From Stomatobaculum sp. F0698 (GTDB taxonomy: Bacteria > Bacillota > Clostridia > Lachnospirales > Lachnospiraceae): a DNA stretch of 64,000 nucleotides. Where the stretch lies: assembly GCF_030644385.1 (NCBI RefSeq), contig NZ_CP130060.1, positions 248,001-312,000 of the forward strand. Reading direction: 5' to 3'. A model generated the notes under the pieces. The model did not search any database. It was given only the letters and a program-made list of their open reading frames with translations, and was not told where the DNA came from. A program made the position numbers and the translations under genes. Position 1 is the stretch's first letter. Each line of letters starts with the position of its first letter. Positions 54,781 to 62,107 of this stretch are shown piece by piece.

Positions 54781-55800
54781 ATGAAGCTATTGAGTATTGC
54801 GGTGCCCTGTTACAACAGCGCCGCTTATATGGACCGCTGCATCCGCTCTCTCTTGCACGGCGGCGACGAGGTCGAAATTTTAATCGTCGACGACGGCTCG
54901 CAGAAGGACAACACCGGAGAAATCGCGGACCGCTACGAGCGGGAGTATCCGAATATCTGCCGCGCCCTGCACCAGGTGAACGGCGGACACGGCGCTGCGG
55001 TCATGACCGGTCTCAAAAATGCGAGCGGCGTCTTTTTTAAGGTGGTCGATTCCGATGACTGGGTCGATCCCGAGAGCTACGACAAGATTCTTTCGACCCT
55101 CCGCGACTTTACGGCAAAGAACACGCAGCTGGATCTTCTGATCAGCAACTTTGTCTACGAGAAGGAGGGCGCCGCGCATAAGCGCGTCATGAACTACAGA
55201 AAGGTGCTGCCGCAGGAGAAGTTAATCGGCTGGGACGAGATCGGGCACTTCCTGCCGGGCCAGTACATTCTCATGCACTCCGTCATCTACCGCACGGCCC
55301 TGCTCCGCGACTGCGGGCTCTCGCTGCCGGCACACACCTTCTATGTGGACAATATCTTTGTCTACCAGCCGCTGCCGAGCGTGAAGACCCTCTACTACCT
55401 CGATGTAAACTTCTACCGTTACTACATCGGCAGAGAGGATCAGTCGGTCAACGAGCAGGTCATGATAGGGCGCATCGATCAGCAGCTCCGCGTGACGAGG
55501 CTTATGCTCGAGAGCTACGACCCCTACAAGATTCCGGCGAAGAAGCTAAGACGCTATATGATACTCTATCTTGAGATCATGATGACCATATGCTCGATTC
55601 TCGCGATCAAGTCGGAGCTCCCCGAGAACCTCGAGAAGAAGAAGGAGATTTGGAAGTTCTTAAAGGAACTGAATCCGCGTCTCTACTTCCGTATCCGCTT
55701 CGGCTTCCTCGGACAGAGCATGAATCTTCCGGGCAAGGGCGGCAGAAAAATCAGCATTGCGGGCTATAAAATCGCACAGAAGTTCTACGGCTTTAACTAA
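54781..55800 (+). CDS. GT2 family glycosyltransferase
   Basis: The 339-residue protein has a GT2 catalytic domain at residues 1-220 (LLSIAVPCYNSAAYMDRCIR, VEILIVDDGS, and the DxD-type VVDSDDWVDPESY). The remaining part is helical, with one hydrophobic segment near 260-275 and a basic C terminus. It is likely to act at the membrane face in making a surface polymer or glycolipid. The ATG at 54781 follows AAAGGAGGAAAGC; an upstream in-frame ATG at 54745 has no site. A strong terminator follows at once. Confidence 0.83.
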   Translation: MKLLSIAVPCYNSAAYMDRCIRSLLHGGDEVEILIVDDGSQKDNTGEIADRYEREYPNICRALHQVNGGHGAAVMTGLKNASGVFFKVVDSDDWVDPESYDKILSTLRDFTAKNTQLDLLISNFVYEKEGAAHKRVMNYRKVLPQEKLIGWDEIGHFLPGQYILMHSVIYRTALLRDCGLSLPAHTFYVDNIFVYQPLPSVKTLYYLDVNFYRYYIGREDQSVNEQVMIGRIDQQLRVTRLMLESYDPYKIPAKKLRRYMILYLEIMMTICSILAIKSELPENLEKKKEIWKFLKELNPRLYFRIRFGFLGQSMNLPGKGGRKISIAGYKIAQKFYGFN

Positions 55801-55803
55801 ACG

Positions 55804-55838
55804 AAAAGACCGGATTCCGCGGGGAATCCGGTCTTTTT
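55804..55838. terminator. Bidirectional terminator between the GT2 and PAP2 genes
   Basis: AAAAGACCGGATTCC pairs with GGAATCCGGTCTTTTT around a 4-base loop. Confidence 0.9.
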
Positions 55839-55844
55839 GTGAGC

Positions 55845-56588
55845 TTATTTTCTGTTTTTTTCGCTGAAGGCTTGATACGCGCGCGTCGCCTTTTTCTTTC
55901 GGCGGAAGAAGCCGTCCGCGCCGGCGGGGACGAGAGCGGGCATCTCGCTCTGCTCATAAATGACGGCGTAGACAAAGTAGCCGAGTAAAAGAGCCCCGAG
56001 GACATCGAGCACCGAGTGCTGTTTTAAGAAAACGGTCGAGAGGCAGATGGAAACCATGAGCAGCAGGGAGAGCCCCTGCACCAAGGGATGGCGGCGCAGC
56101 GTCTTGCTTCGCGCGACCGCCGCGTGGACCGCGAGCGCGTTGAAGACGTGAATGCTCGGGAACACATTGGTGGGGGTATCGGTGCGCTGTATCATCCAAA
56201 CCAGGTGTTCAAAAAAGCCGTTTGCGGGATTCGCCGCGATGCGGAGGTCGGTGCCGTTCGGAAAGAGCGTACAGATTAAGAGCGAGCTCGTCATGCCGAG
56301 CGCCAAAAAGAGGCAGAGGTCCGCGGCCTCATCCTTATCCGCCCGGCTGAAATAGACCAGCGCGGCGAAGATGTAGAGAAACCAGAGCAGGTAGGGGACA
56401 ATGAACACCGGCAGGAAGGGAATCCACTCGTCGACCTTGGTGTGCATGATGAGGTAATCCCCGGACACCGTCTGCTCCAGGTGGCGGAACCAGAAAATGT
56501 AGAAGACGGTGTAGAGACAGATGACGGTGAAGAGATGTTCTCTCGCAAGGATATGGGCGGGAGAGTAATTCGTTTTGTTCTGATCCAA
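55845..56588 (-). CDS. PAP2 superfamily membrane phosphatase
   Basis: The 247-residue protein has about six transmembrane helices and the two best-preserved PAP2 motifs: PSIHVFNALAV in place of PSGH, and STVFLKQHSVLDVLGALLL, whose His and Asp complete the active site. The Arg that often follows the Ser is Thr here, as in the Aur1/PAP2_3 branch. Such enzymes dephosphorylate lipid phosphates or undecaprenyl pyrophosphate, or transfer phosphoryl head groups. The C terminus is basic. An AGGAGAT site lies upstream. It could recycle the lipid carrier used by the glycan operon, but that is speculative. Confidence 0.83.
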   Translation of the reverse strand: MDQNKTNYSPAHILAREHLFTVICLYTVFYIFWFRHLEQTVSGDYLIMHTKVDEWIPFLPVFIVPYLLWFLYIFAALVYFSRADKDEAADLCLFLALGMTSSLLICTLFPNGTDLRIAANPANGFFEHLVWMIQRTDTPTNVFPSIHVFNALAVHAAVARSKTLRRHPLVQGLSLLLMVSICLSTVFLKQHSVLDVLGALLLGYFVYAVIYEQSEMPALVPAGADGFFRRKKKATRAYQAFSEKNRK

Positions 56589-56630
56589 AGCGATCTCCTG
56601 TATACATGTATTTGCATTGCGATAGCTTTT

Positions 56631-56636
56631 ATTTTA
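56631..56636 (-). promoter_or_regulatory. Extended -10 promoter of the PAP2 gene
   Basis: TGCTAAAAT on the minus strand is a TGN-extended -10, about 43 bases before the ATG. Confidence 0.5.
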
Positions 56637-56692
56637 GCATGGCTCGCGCAAACAAAGAAGTGACAAAGTGTACAGGATTTTTCGGGGGACAC

Positions 56693-56722
56693 AAAAAAGC
56701 GCCCCGCAGGGGGCGCTTTTAT
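56693..56722 (-). terminator. Terminator of the tRNA-Met gene
   Basis: On the minus strand GCGCCCC pairs with GGGGCGC, followed by six T residues. Confidence 0.82.
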
Positions 56723-56724
56723 CG

Positions 56725-56798
56725 TAGCGGAAGGGAGATTCGAACTCTCGACACCACGGGTATGAACCGTGTGCTCTAGCCAACTGAGCTATTCCGCC
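56725..56798 (-). tRNA. tRNA-Met (CAT), elongator type
   Basis: The 74-base cloverleaf folds with acceptor GGCGGAA/TTCCGCT (outer G-T pair), D stem GCTC/GAGC, anticodon stem CACGG/CCGTG around TTCATAC, and T stem GAGAG/CTCCC, discriminator A. The T stem has an A-C mismatch at its second pair. CCA is not encoded (CGA follows). The anticodon stem lacks the three G-C pairs of initiator tRNAs, and the sequence around the anticodon matches elongator tRNA-Met rather than tRNA-Ile2. Confidence 0.92.
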
Positions 56799-56819
56799 GC
56801 ATGTCTTTAGGACTTTGTT

Positions 56820-56848
56820 AGTATACGGGAAGATGCGTGGCCTGTCAA
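56820..56848 (-). promoter_or_regulatory. Promoter of the tRNA-Met gene
   Basis: On the minus strand a perfect TTGACA, exactly 17 bp, then TATACT, ending 22 bases before the mature tRNA 5' end. Confidence 0.85.
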
Positions 56849-56931
56849 CCGATATTTTAATACTTTTTTCGGAAACGGGACGCGCGGGAAGCCCGCCTTT
56901 TCGGCAGGGTGCATTTTGTGCTATACTCAAA

Positions 56932-56937
56932 CGGTAC
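56932..56937 (+). promoter_or_regulatory. Extended -10 promoter of the lipid-kinase gene
   Basis: TGCTATACT, 67 bases before the ATG at 57004, without a clear -35. Confidence 0.45.
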
Positions 56938-57003
56938 GTATGGATTTGGCAAGGATGTATGGTGCCGCGAGAGCCGGTTACGGCAGAGAGCGAGGGCATT
57001 TCG

Positions 57004-57933
57004 ATGCTGATCTTTTTGGTGAATCCGAATGCGGGCGGTGCGCGTGGCTACCGCGTCTTTAAGAAATTGGAGCGACGGCTGCTCCGCACGAAGACGGCCT
57101 ATCAGGTCTATGTGACGGGCGGCCCCGGGGAGGCGAGACAGCTTGCGGCGCGGCTCAGCGCCGAGTATGAAGGAGAGAGCCTCACGCTGGTCGCGGTGGG
57201 CGGCGACGGCATGCTAAACGAGGTGCTGAACGGCGCCCGACTCTCGGAGCGGCTTCGCTTCGGTTTTATTCCGGTGGGGCGCGATTCGGATTTTGCGCGC
57301 GGGCTTAGGCTTCCGCGGACGCCGCTCGGCTGTCTGAAGCGCATACTCGCGCCCCGCGAAGAGCGGGAGCTGGATTACGGGGTCGCGGAATTCGGGGGCG
57401 ATGAGCCCTCGCATCACCGCTTTCTGGTGAGTTGCGGCATGGGTTTCGATGCGGAGTGGCTCGCAAAACTCTATGAGCTGGAGCAAAGAAACGGAAGGCG
57501 TTCGCGCCTCATCCGGGGAGGCTTACGACTTCTGGTCGGCTTCCGCGCCCTGTTACGCGCACACTGTACGCGGGGCTACTTTGAGACGGACAGCGGACAG
57601 CGGGTCGAATTCGGGCATCTCTTTTTGCTCAGCGCTCAACTCTATGCCACCGAAGCCGGTGGCATACGCCTCGTAAACAAGGTGCCGCCGACGGACGGGC
57701 TTCTGACGGTCGCGGTGCTGAATACGCGCAGTCGCCTGCAGCAGGCAAGACTGTTGCTATTGCCGCGGCGCAAAGCGCCGGAGTCCTATGCGGGGGTCCG
57801 CGTGTACCGTTGCCGGGAGTTTCGTCTCTTTCTCGATGAGGCGTTGCCGCTGCATGCGGACGGCGAGGGACTGGGCGGCAGAAGGGAACTCACGCTGCGC
57901 TGTGTCAGACGGCGTTTACGCTTTCTCTGTTGA
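57004..57933 (+). CDS. Diacylglycerol-kinase-family lipid kinase with altered nucleotide motif
   Basis: The 309-residue protein has the DAGK catalytic fold: [20 protein letters not shown] at the N terminus, [20 protein letters not shown] near 65-84, and the C-terminal beta domain with [13 protein letters not shown] and the lipid-kinase ending [10 protein letters not shown]. Where the family normally has GTxNDFA, this protein reads [14 protein letters not shown]. It probably phosphorylates diacylglycerol or a related lipid at the membrane face, but the change could alter or abolish activity. I chose the ATG at 57004, after GCGAGGG, because it begins the conserved first strand. Confidence 0.78.
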   Translation: MLIFLVNPNAGGARGYRVFKKLERRLLRTKTAYQVYVTGGPGEARQLAARLSAEYEGESLTLVAVGGDGMLNEVLNGARLSERLRFGFIPVGRDSDFARGLRLPRTPLGCLKRILAPREERELDYGVAEFGGDEPSHHRFLVSCGMGFDAEWLAKLYELEQRNGRRSRLIRGGLRLLVGFRALLRAHCTRGYFETDSGQRVEFGHLFLLSAQLYATEAGGIRLVNKVPPTDGLLTVAVLNTRSRLQQARLLLLPRRKAPESYAGVRVYRCREFRLFLDEALPLHADGEGLGGRRELTLRCVRRRLRFLC

Positions 57934-57950
57934 GAGATGGAGGAGAAAAA

Positions 57951-58430
57951 ATGAGAATCGGACAGGGTTACGATGTACACCGCCTGGTTGCGGAGCGCCC
58001 CCTCATCCTCGGGGGCATTGAAATTCCCTATGAGAAGGGGCTGCTCGGGCACAGCGATGCGGATGTACTCCTGCATGCGATTTCCGACGCGCTGCTCGGT
58101 GCGGCGGCGCTCGGCGATATCGGCGCGCATTTCCCGGACAGCGATCCGGCTTACCGGGGCGCGGACAGCGCGGAACTTCTTCGCGCGGTCGGGAACTTGA
58201 TTCGCGCGGCAGGCTATGAGATCGGAAACATTGACAGCACGGTGGTCTGCCAGGCGCCGAAGCTCGCGCCGCACATTGCTTCGATGCGGGCGCGGATTGC
58301 GGAGGTGCTTGCGCTCCCGACAGAAGCGGTGAGCGTCAAGGCGAGCACCGAGGAACATATGGGCTTTACAGGGAGAGGAGAGGGCATTGCGGCACATGCC
58401 GTCTGCTTTTTAACGGAGAGAACGAGATGA
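57951..58430 (+). CDS. ispF: 2-C-methyl-D-erythritol 2,4-cyclodiphosphate synthase
   Basis: The 159-residue enzyme makes the cyclic diphosphate of the MEP isoprenoid pathway. The metal-binding residues are in GYDVHRL (Asp8, His10) and [13 protein letters not shown] (His near 42). Further matches are [12 protein letters not shown] and [20 protein letters not shown]. It follows the lipid-kinase gene by 17 bases and its stop is shared with the cysS start (ATGA). A GGAGGAG site precedes the ATG at 57951. Confidence 0.96.
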   Translation: MRIGQGYDVHRLVAERPLILGGIEIPYEKGLLGHSDADVLLHAISDALLGAAALGDIGAHFPDSDPAYRGADSAELLRAVGNLIRAAGYEIGNIDSTVVCQAPKLAPHIASMRARIAEVLALPTEAVSVKASTEEHMGFTGRGEGIAAHAVCFLTERTR

Positions 58431-59836
58431 AAATTTACGATACCATGACACGTTTCAAAGAAGAATTTAAGACCATCGAGCCGGGCAAGGTCAGGATGTA
58501 TGTCTGCGGTCCGACGGTATACAATCTGATCCACATTGGCAACGCGCGCCCCATGATCTTTTTCGACACGGTGCGGCGCTATCTCGAGTACAGGGGCTAC
58601 GAAGTGAACTTTGTCTCGAACTTCACCGACGTGGATGACAAGATCATCAAGGCGGCGGTCGAAGAGGGCGTGGACGCCTCCGTGATCTCCGAGCGCTACA
58701 TTGCGGAGTGCAAGAAGGACATGGCCGGCATGAATGTGCGCCCGGCGAGCTACCATCCCCGCGCGACCGAGGAAATCGACGGGATGATCGCGATGATTCA
58801 GGATTTGATCGACAACGGTCACGCCTATGTCGCGGAGGACGGCACGGTCTACTACCGCGTGAGCAGCTTCCCGGACTACGGTAAGCTCTCCCACAAGAAT
58901 GTCGAAGAGAATCAGGCGGGCTTAAGAACCCTCAAGGTGCGCGGCGAGGAGGCAAAGGAAGATCCGAACGACTTTGTGCTCTGGAAGCCGAAGAAGGAAG
59001 GTGAGCCGTACTGGGAGTCGCCCTGGTGCGAGGGGCGTCCGGGCTGGCACATTGAGTGCTCGGTCATGAGTAAGAAGTACCTCGGCGAGTCGATCGACAT
59101 CCACGGCGGCGGCGAGGACTTAGTGTTCCCGCACCACGAGAATGAGATTGCGCAGTCCGAGGCGGTGAGCGGCAAGCAGTTTGTGCGCTACTGGATGCAC
59201 AATGCTTTCCTGAACATCGACAACATCAAAATGTCCAAGTCGCTCGGAAACTTCAAAACCGTGCGACAGATCAGCGAGGAGTACGATCTCCAGGTGCTCC
59301 GCTTCTTCATGCTCTCGGCGCACTACAGAAGTCCGCTGAACTTCTCGCGGGAGATGATGGACGGCGCGAAGGCGAGCCTGGACCGCATTCTGACCGCGAT
59401 GGATCATCTTCGCGATTGCCTCGCCGGGGCTACGGAGAGAGAGCTCACGGACACGGAGACATCGGAGCTCGCGGCCTTCGATGCGCTGCGGGAAAAATTT
59501 GAGGCGGCCATGGATGACGACTTCAACACGGCCGATGCGATCAGCGCGGTCTTCGAGATGGTAAAGCGCGCCAACATCACGGTCACGAAGGAGAGCGCGG
59601 CCGCTTACATCCGTAGCGTAAAGGAGCTTTTGGAAAAGCTGCTCGAGGTGCTCGGCATTCACGCAGAGCGAAAGGAAGAGAGTCTGGATGCCCGCGTCGA
59701 GGCCTTGATCGAGGAGCGTCAGACCGCGCGCAAGGAGAAGAACTACGCGCGGGCGGATGAGATTCGCGCGGAACTCACGGCGATGGGCATACTCCTCGAG
59801 GACACCAAAGAGGGCGTCAAGTGGAAGAGAGCGTAA
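58427..59836 (+). CDS. cysS: Cysteinyl-tRNA synthetase
   Basis: The 469-residue class I enzyme charges tRNA-Cys. The HIGH motif is HIGNARP near residue 35, with the zinc ligands in [16 protein letters not shown] and [11 protein letters not shown], and the KMSKS loop is KMSKSLGNF near 270. The C-terminal anticodon-binding domain ends with [14 protein letters not shown]. The ispF-cysS-mrnC-rlmB order is common in Firmicutes. Its stop overlaps mrnC by 16 bases. Confidence 0.97.
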   Translation: MKIYDTMTRFKEEFKTIEPGKVRMYVCGPTVYNLIHIGNARPMIFFDTVRRYLEYRGYEVNFVSNFTDVDDKIIKAAVEEGVDASVISERYIAECKKDMAGMNVRPASYHPRATEEIDGMIAMIQDLIDNGHAYVAEDGTVYYRVSSFPDYGKLSHKNVEENQAGLRTLKVRGEEAKEDPNDFVLWKPKKEGEPYWESPWCEGRPGWHIECSVMSKKYLGESIDIHGGGEDLVFPHHENEIAQSEAVSGKQFVRYWMHNAFLNIDNIKMSKSLGNFKTVRQISEEYDLQVLRFFMLSAHYRSPLNFSREMMDGAKASLDRILTAMDHLRDCLAGATERELTDTETSELAAFDALREKFEAAMDDDFNTADAISAVFEMVKRANITVTKESAAAYIRSVKELLEKLLEVLGIHAERKEESLDARVEALIEERQTARKEKNYARADEIRAELTAMGILLEDTKEGVKWKRA

Positions 59837-60246
59837 AGCAGGCAGCGCAGTTTTCGCCGCTGGTGCTCGCCTACCTCGGCGATGCGGTCTATGAGCTCTA
59901 TATTCGAGAGCGCATTGTCGCGGGGGGAAATCAGCCGGTGAACCGCATGCACGGCAAGGCGGTGCACTTTGTGAAGGCGGAGACCCAGGCAAAGCTTCTG
60001 CGCTATCTGGAAGCAGAGCTCACGGAGGCGGAGAGCGGCATTGTGCGCCGCGGGCGCAATGCCCACGCGAACACGATGGCAAAAAATGCGAGCATGATAG
60101 ACTACCGCCGCGCAACCGCGTTTGAGGCGCTGGTCGGCTATTGGAAGCTCAGCGGGCAGGAGGAGCGCTTCCGGGCGCTGCTGAATCAGGCGCTCGCGGC
60201 GCTCGAGGAAGAGGAGAGACAGGCGCATGAACGAAAACGCAATTGA
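59821..60246 (+). CDS. mrnC: Mini-ribonuclease III
   Basis: The 141-residue protein is an RNase III catalytic domain without the double-stranded-RNA-binding domain; in Bacillus it matures 23S rRNA. The catalytic acidic stretch is LAYLGDAVYELYIRERIV, and the conserved ATAFEALVGYWKL segment is near residue 100. The start is GTG at 59821, inside the end of cysS, and the stop lies inside rlmB, so translation is coupled on both sides. Confidence 0.93.
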   Translation: MEESVKQAAQFSPLVLAYLGDAVYELYIRERIVAGGNQPVNRMHGKAVHFVKAETQAKLLRYLEAELTEAESGIVRRGRNAHANTMAKNASMIDYRRATAFEALVGYWKLSGQEERFRALLNQALAALEEEERQAHERKRN

Positions 60247-60964
60247 GGGGCGCAATGCCGTTTTGGAGGCATTTCGCGCGGGAAAGACGGTTGACAAGCT
60301 TTACGTGCAGGAGGGCTTAAAGGACGGCCCGATTTTGAGCATCGTGCGGGAGGCAAAGAAGCAGGGCAGTCGCATTCTCTATTCGGACAAAGAGAGTTTG
60401 AATCGCATGAGCGAAGACGGGAAGCACCAGGGCGTCATCGCGATGGTTGCGAGCTATGCCTATGCGGAGCTCGGCGATATTCTCGCAAGCGCGCGGGAAA
60501 AGGGCGAAGATCCCTTCCTGATTCTGCTCGACGGCATCGAGGACCCCTATAATCTCGGTGCGATTATCCGCACCGCGAATCAGGTCGGCGCACACGGCGT
60601 TGTCATCAACAAGAACCGTGCGGTCGGGCTCACAGCGAGTGTCGCGAGAACCTCCGCGGGGGCGTTGAATTATACGCCGGTCGCAAAGGTCACGAACATG
60701 GCGAGAACCATAGAGGAACTGAAAAAAGAGGGTCTCTGGTTTGCCGCTGCGGATATGGACGGCGAGGAGATGTATCGCATCAACCTGAAGGGGCCGCTGG
60801 GCCTTGTGATCGGCAACGAGGGCAAGGGCGTCTCGGAGCTTGTCCGGAAAAAATGTGATTTTACGGCGCGCATCCCCATGCTGGGACAGATCGATTCGCT
60901 GAACGCGAGTGTCGCAGCCGGTGTGCTCGCCTATGAGGTACTGCGGCAGCGCCGCAGCTCGTAA
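60227..60964 (+). CDS. rlmB: 23S rRNA (guanosine-2'-O-)-methyltransferase RlmB
   Basis: The 245-residue SpoU/TrmH-family enzyme methylates a ribose in 23S rRNA. An N-terminal substrate-binding domain (EGRNAVLEAFRAGKTVDKLY) is followed by the knotted SAM domain with LDGIEDPYNLGAIIRTANQV (motif 1), VIGNEGKGVSELVRKKCD (motif 2) and IDSLNASVAAGVLAYE (motif 3). It overlaps mrnC by 20 bases. Confidence 0.94.
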   Translation: MNENAIEGRNAVLEAFRAGKTVDKLYVQEGLKDGPILSIVREAKKQGSRILYSDKESLNRMSEDGKHQGVIAMVASYAYAELGDILASAREKGEDPFLILLDGIEDPYNLGAIIRTANQVGAHGVVINKNRAVGLTASVARTSAGALNYTPVAKVTNMARTIEELKKEGLWFAAADMDGEEMYRINLKGPLGLVIGNEGKGVSELVRKKCDFTARIPMLGQIDSLNASVAAGVLAYEVLRQRRSS

Positions 60965-60975
60965 AGGAGAAAAGT

Positions 60976-61542
60976 ATGGAGTTTGAGCGAAAGGATCAGC
61001 GCGCCGCGCAGGAGGCTTGGGCGGCCTCGGAACGGCAGCGGAGCGCTGCGAGACAGGGACTCATCGAGGCGCTGGTCGGGATGATACGGACGGGCGGAAC
61101 CGGAAGTTTTAATATGATCAGCGACAAGGACCGTGTCTTTTTCGAGGGTCTTACGCTGAGTGCTTCGCCGGATGCGGCGGAGGAAGAACTCCGCTCGGAG
61201 ACCGAAAAGGTAAAGCTTATGCGGAAGCGTCTGCAGGCGCCGAAGTGCAACGACTGCGAGGGCGCGCCGGACCTCACCGGAAACTTTGACATGGCTTCCT
61301 GGGCTCGGGATGAGAGAGAGGTGCGCGCGTTAAAGTACATGATACTCTCGACCCTGCAGGAACTTGCGGGGCCGGTGCGGCGCGCGCTTATGAGAGAGGT
61401 TACGGATGCTGCGGTCAATGAGATTTTTTACCGCACGCTCTTTACGCTCGGCGAGGATTTTGCGGAGGAGGATCTGCTCCAGATTGCCTACGGATTGGAT
61501 TTCCTTCGGACACAGGTGGAGACTTACGGCGCGGAGCGCTGA
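60976..61542 (+). CDS. Hypothetical cytoplasmic protein
   Basis: I do not recognise this 188-residue protein. It is soluble, mostly helical by composition, and has charged N-terminal coiled-coil-like sequence (RAAQEAWAASERQRSAARQG), a pair of cysteines in APKCNDCEGAPDLTG near residue 92 that might bind a metal, and a helical C terminus with AVNEIFYRTLFTLGEDFAEE. It lies 11 bases after rlmB with an AAAGGAG site before the ATG, so it is probably transcribed with the cysS group. Confidence 0.72.
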   Translation: MEFERKDQRAAQEAWAASERQRSAARQGLIEALVGMIRTGGTGSFNMISDKDRVFFEGLTLSASPDAAEEELRSETEKVKLMRKRLQAPKCNDCEGAPDLTGNFDMASWARDEREVRALKYMILSTLQELAGPVRRALMREVTDAAVNEIFYRTLFTLGEDFAEEDLLQIAYGLDFLRTQVETYGAER

Positions 61543-61569
61543 GCCGAAACGAAGACAGTAAGGAGGTTT

Positions 61570-62013
61570 ATGAGTCAGGGGCATTCAAGGGTCAATCATG
61601 CGCTGCACCGTGTGCAGGGACGTTTTTTCCAGGCGGCAATGTGGGCGGAGGTCATCATAGCACTCTTTATTTTCGCGGCGATTGCGATTCAGGTTTGGCA
61701 TTTGCCCTCACATTTGAACGCCAGTTCCCACACGCAGTTTACGGAGTTCATACAGGTGGTGCTGGATATTTTGATGTGCCTCGAGCTCATCATGATGCTC
61801 TGTCGCCATGACTTGGATTCCATCATTGAGGTCATGATTTTTGCCGTAACCAAGAACTTACTCGTGGTGCATGAGAGCAATTTGCACGTGCTGCTCGGCG
61901 TGGTTGCGCTTGCGCTGCTCTTCGGCATACGGAAGTACCTCTTCCTAAGCTCTGCGGAGTTGGAAGAGCACAAGCATCACCTCGACTTTATCCAGCAGGA
62001 CAGAGACGACTGA
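61570..62013 (+). CDS. Small membrane protein, PsiE-like
   Basis: The 147-residue protein has four hydrophobic segments at about 20-42, 62-82, 90-107 and 109-127 (AEVIIALFIFAAIAIQVW, VVLDILMCLELIMMLC, IIEVMIFAVTKNLLVV, LLGVVALALLFGIRKYLF) and an acidic, His-containing C terminus. The layout resembles the phosphate-starvation-inducible E (PsiE) family, whose function is unknown. The match is by general pattern only. AGGAGG lies close before the ATG, and a strong terminator follows, ending this operon. Confidence 0.7.
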   Translation: MSQGHSRVNHALHRVQGRFFQAAMWAEVIIALFIFAAIAIQVWHLPSHLNASSHTQFTEFIQVVLDILMCLELIMMLCRHDLDSIIEVMIFAVTKNLLVVHESNLHVLLGVVALALLFGIRKYLFLSSAELEEHKHHLDFIQQDRDD

Positions 62014-62040
62014 GGCAAGCTGTGATAGCGATACAGAGAG

Positions 62041-62076
62041 AAAACCCCGGGGACCAAACGGTCCCCGGGGTTTTTT
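62041..62076. terminator. Bidirectional terminator after the PsiE-like gene
   Basis: AAAACCCCGGGGACC pairs with GGTCCCCGGGGTTTT around a 4-base loop, with further T residues. It also lies just beyond the end of the convergent MMPL gene. Confidence 0.9.
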
Positions 62077-62107
62077 GGCTTTCACCCATGTTCGGTTCCG
62101 GAAAGTT

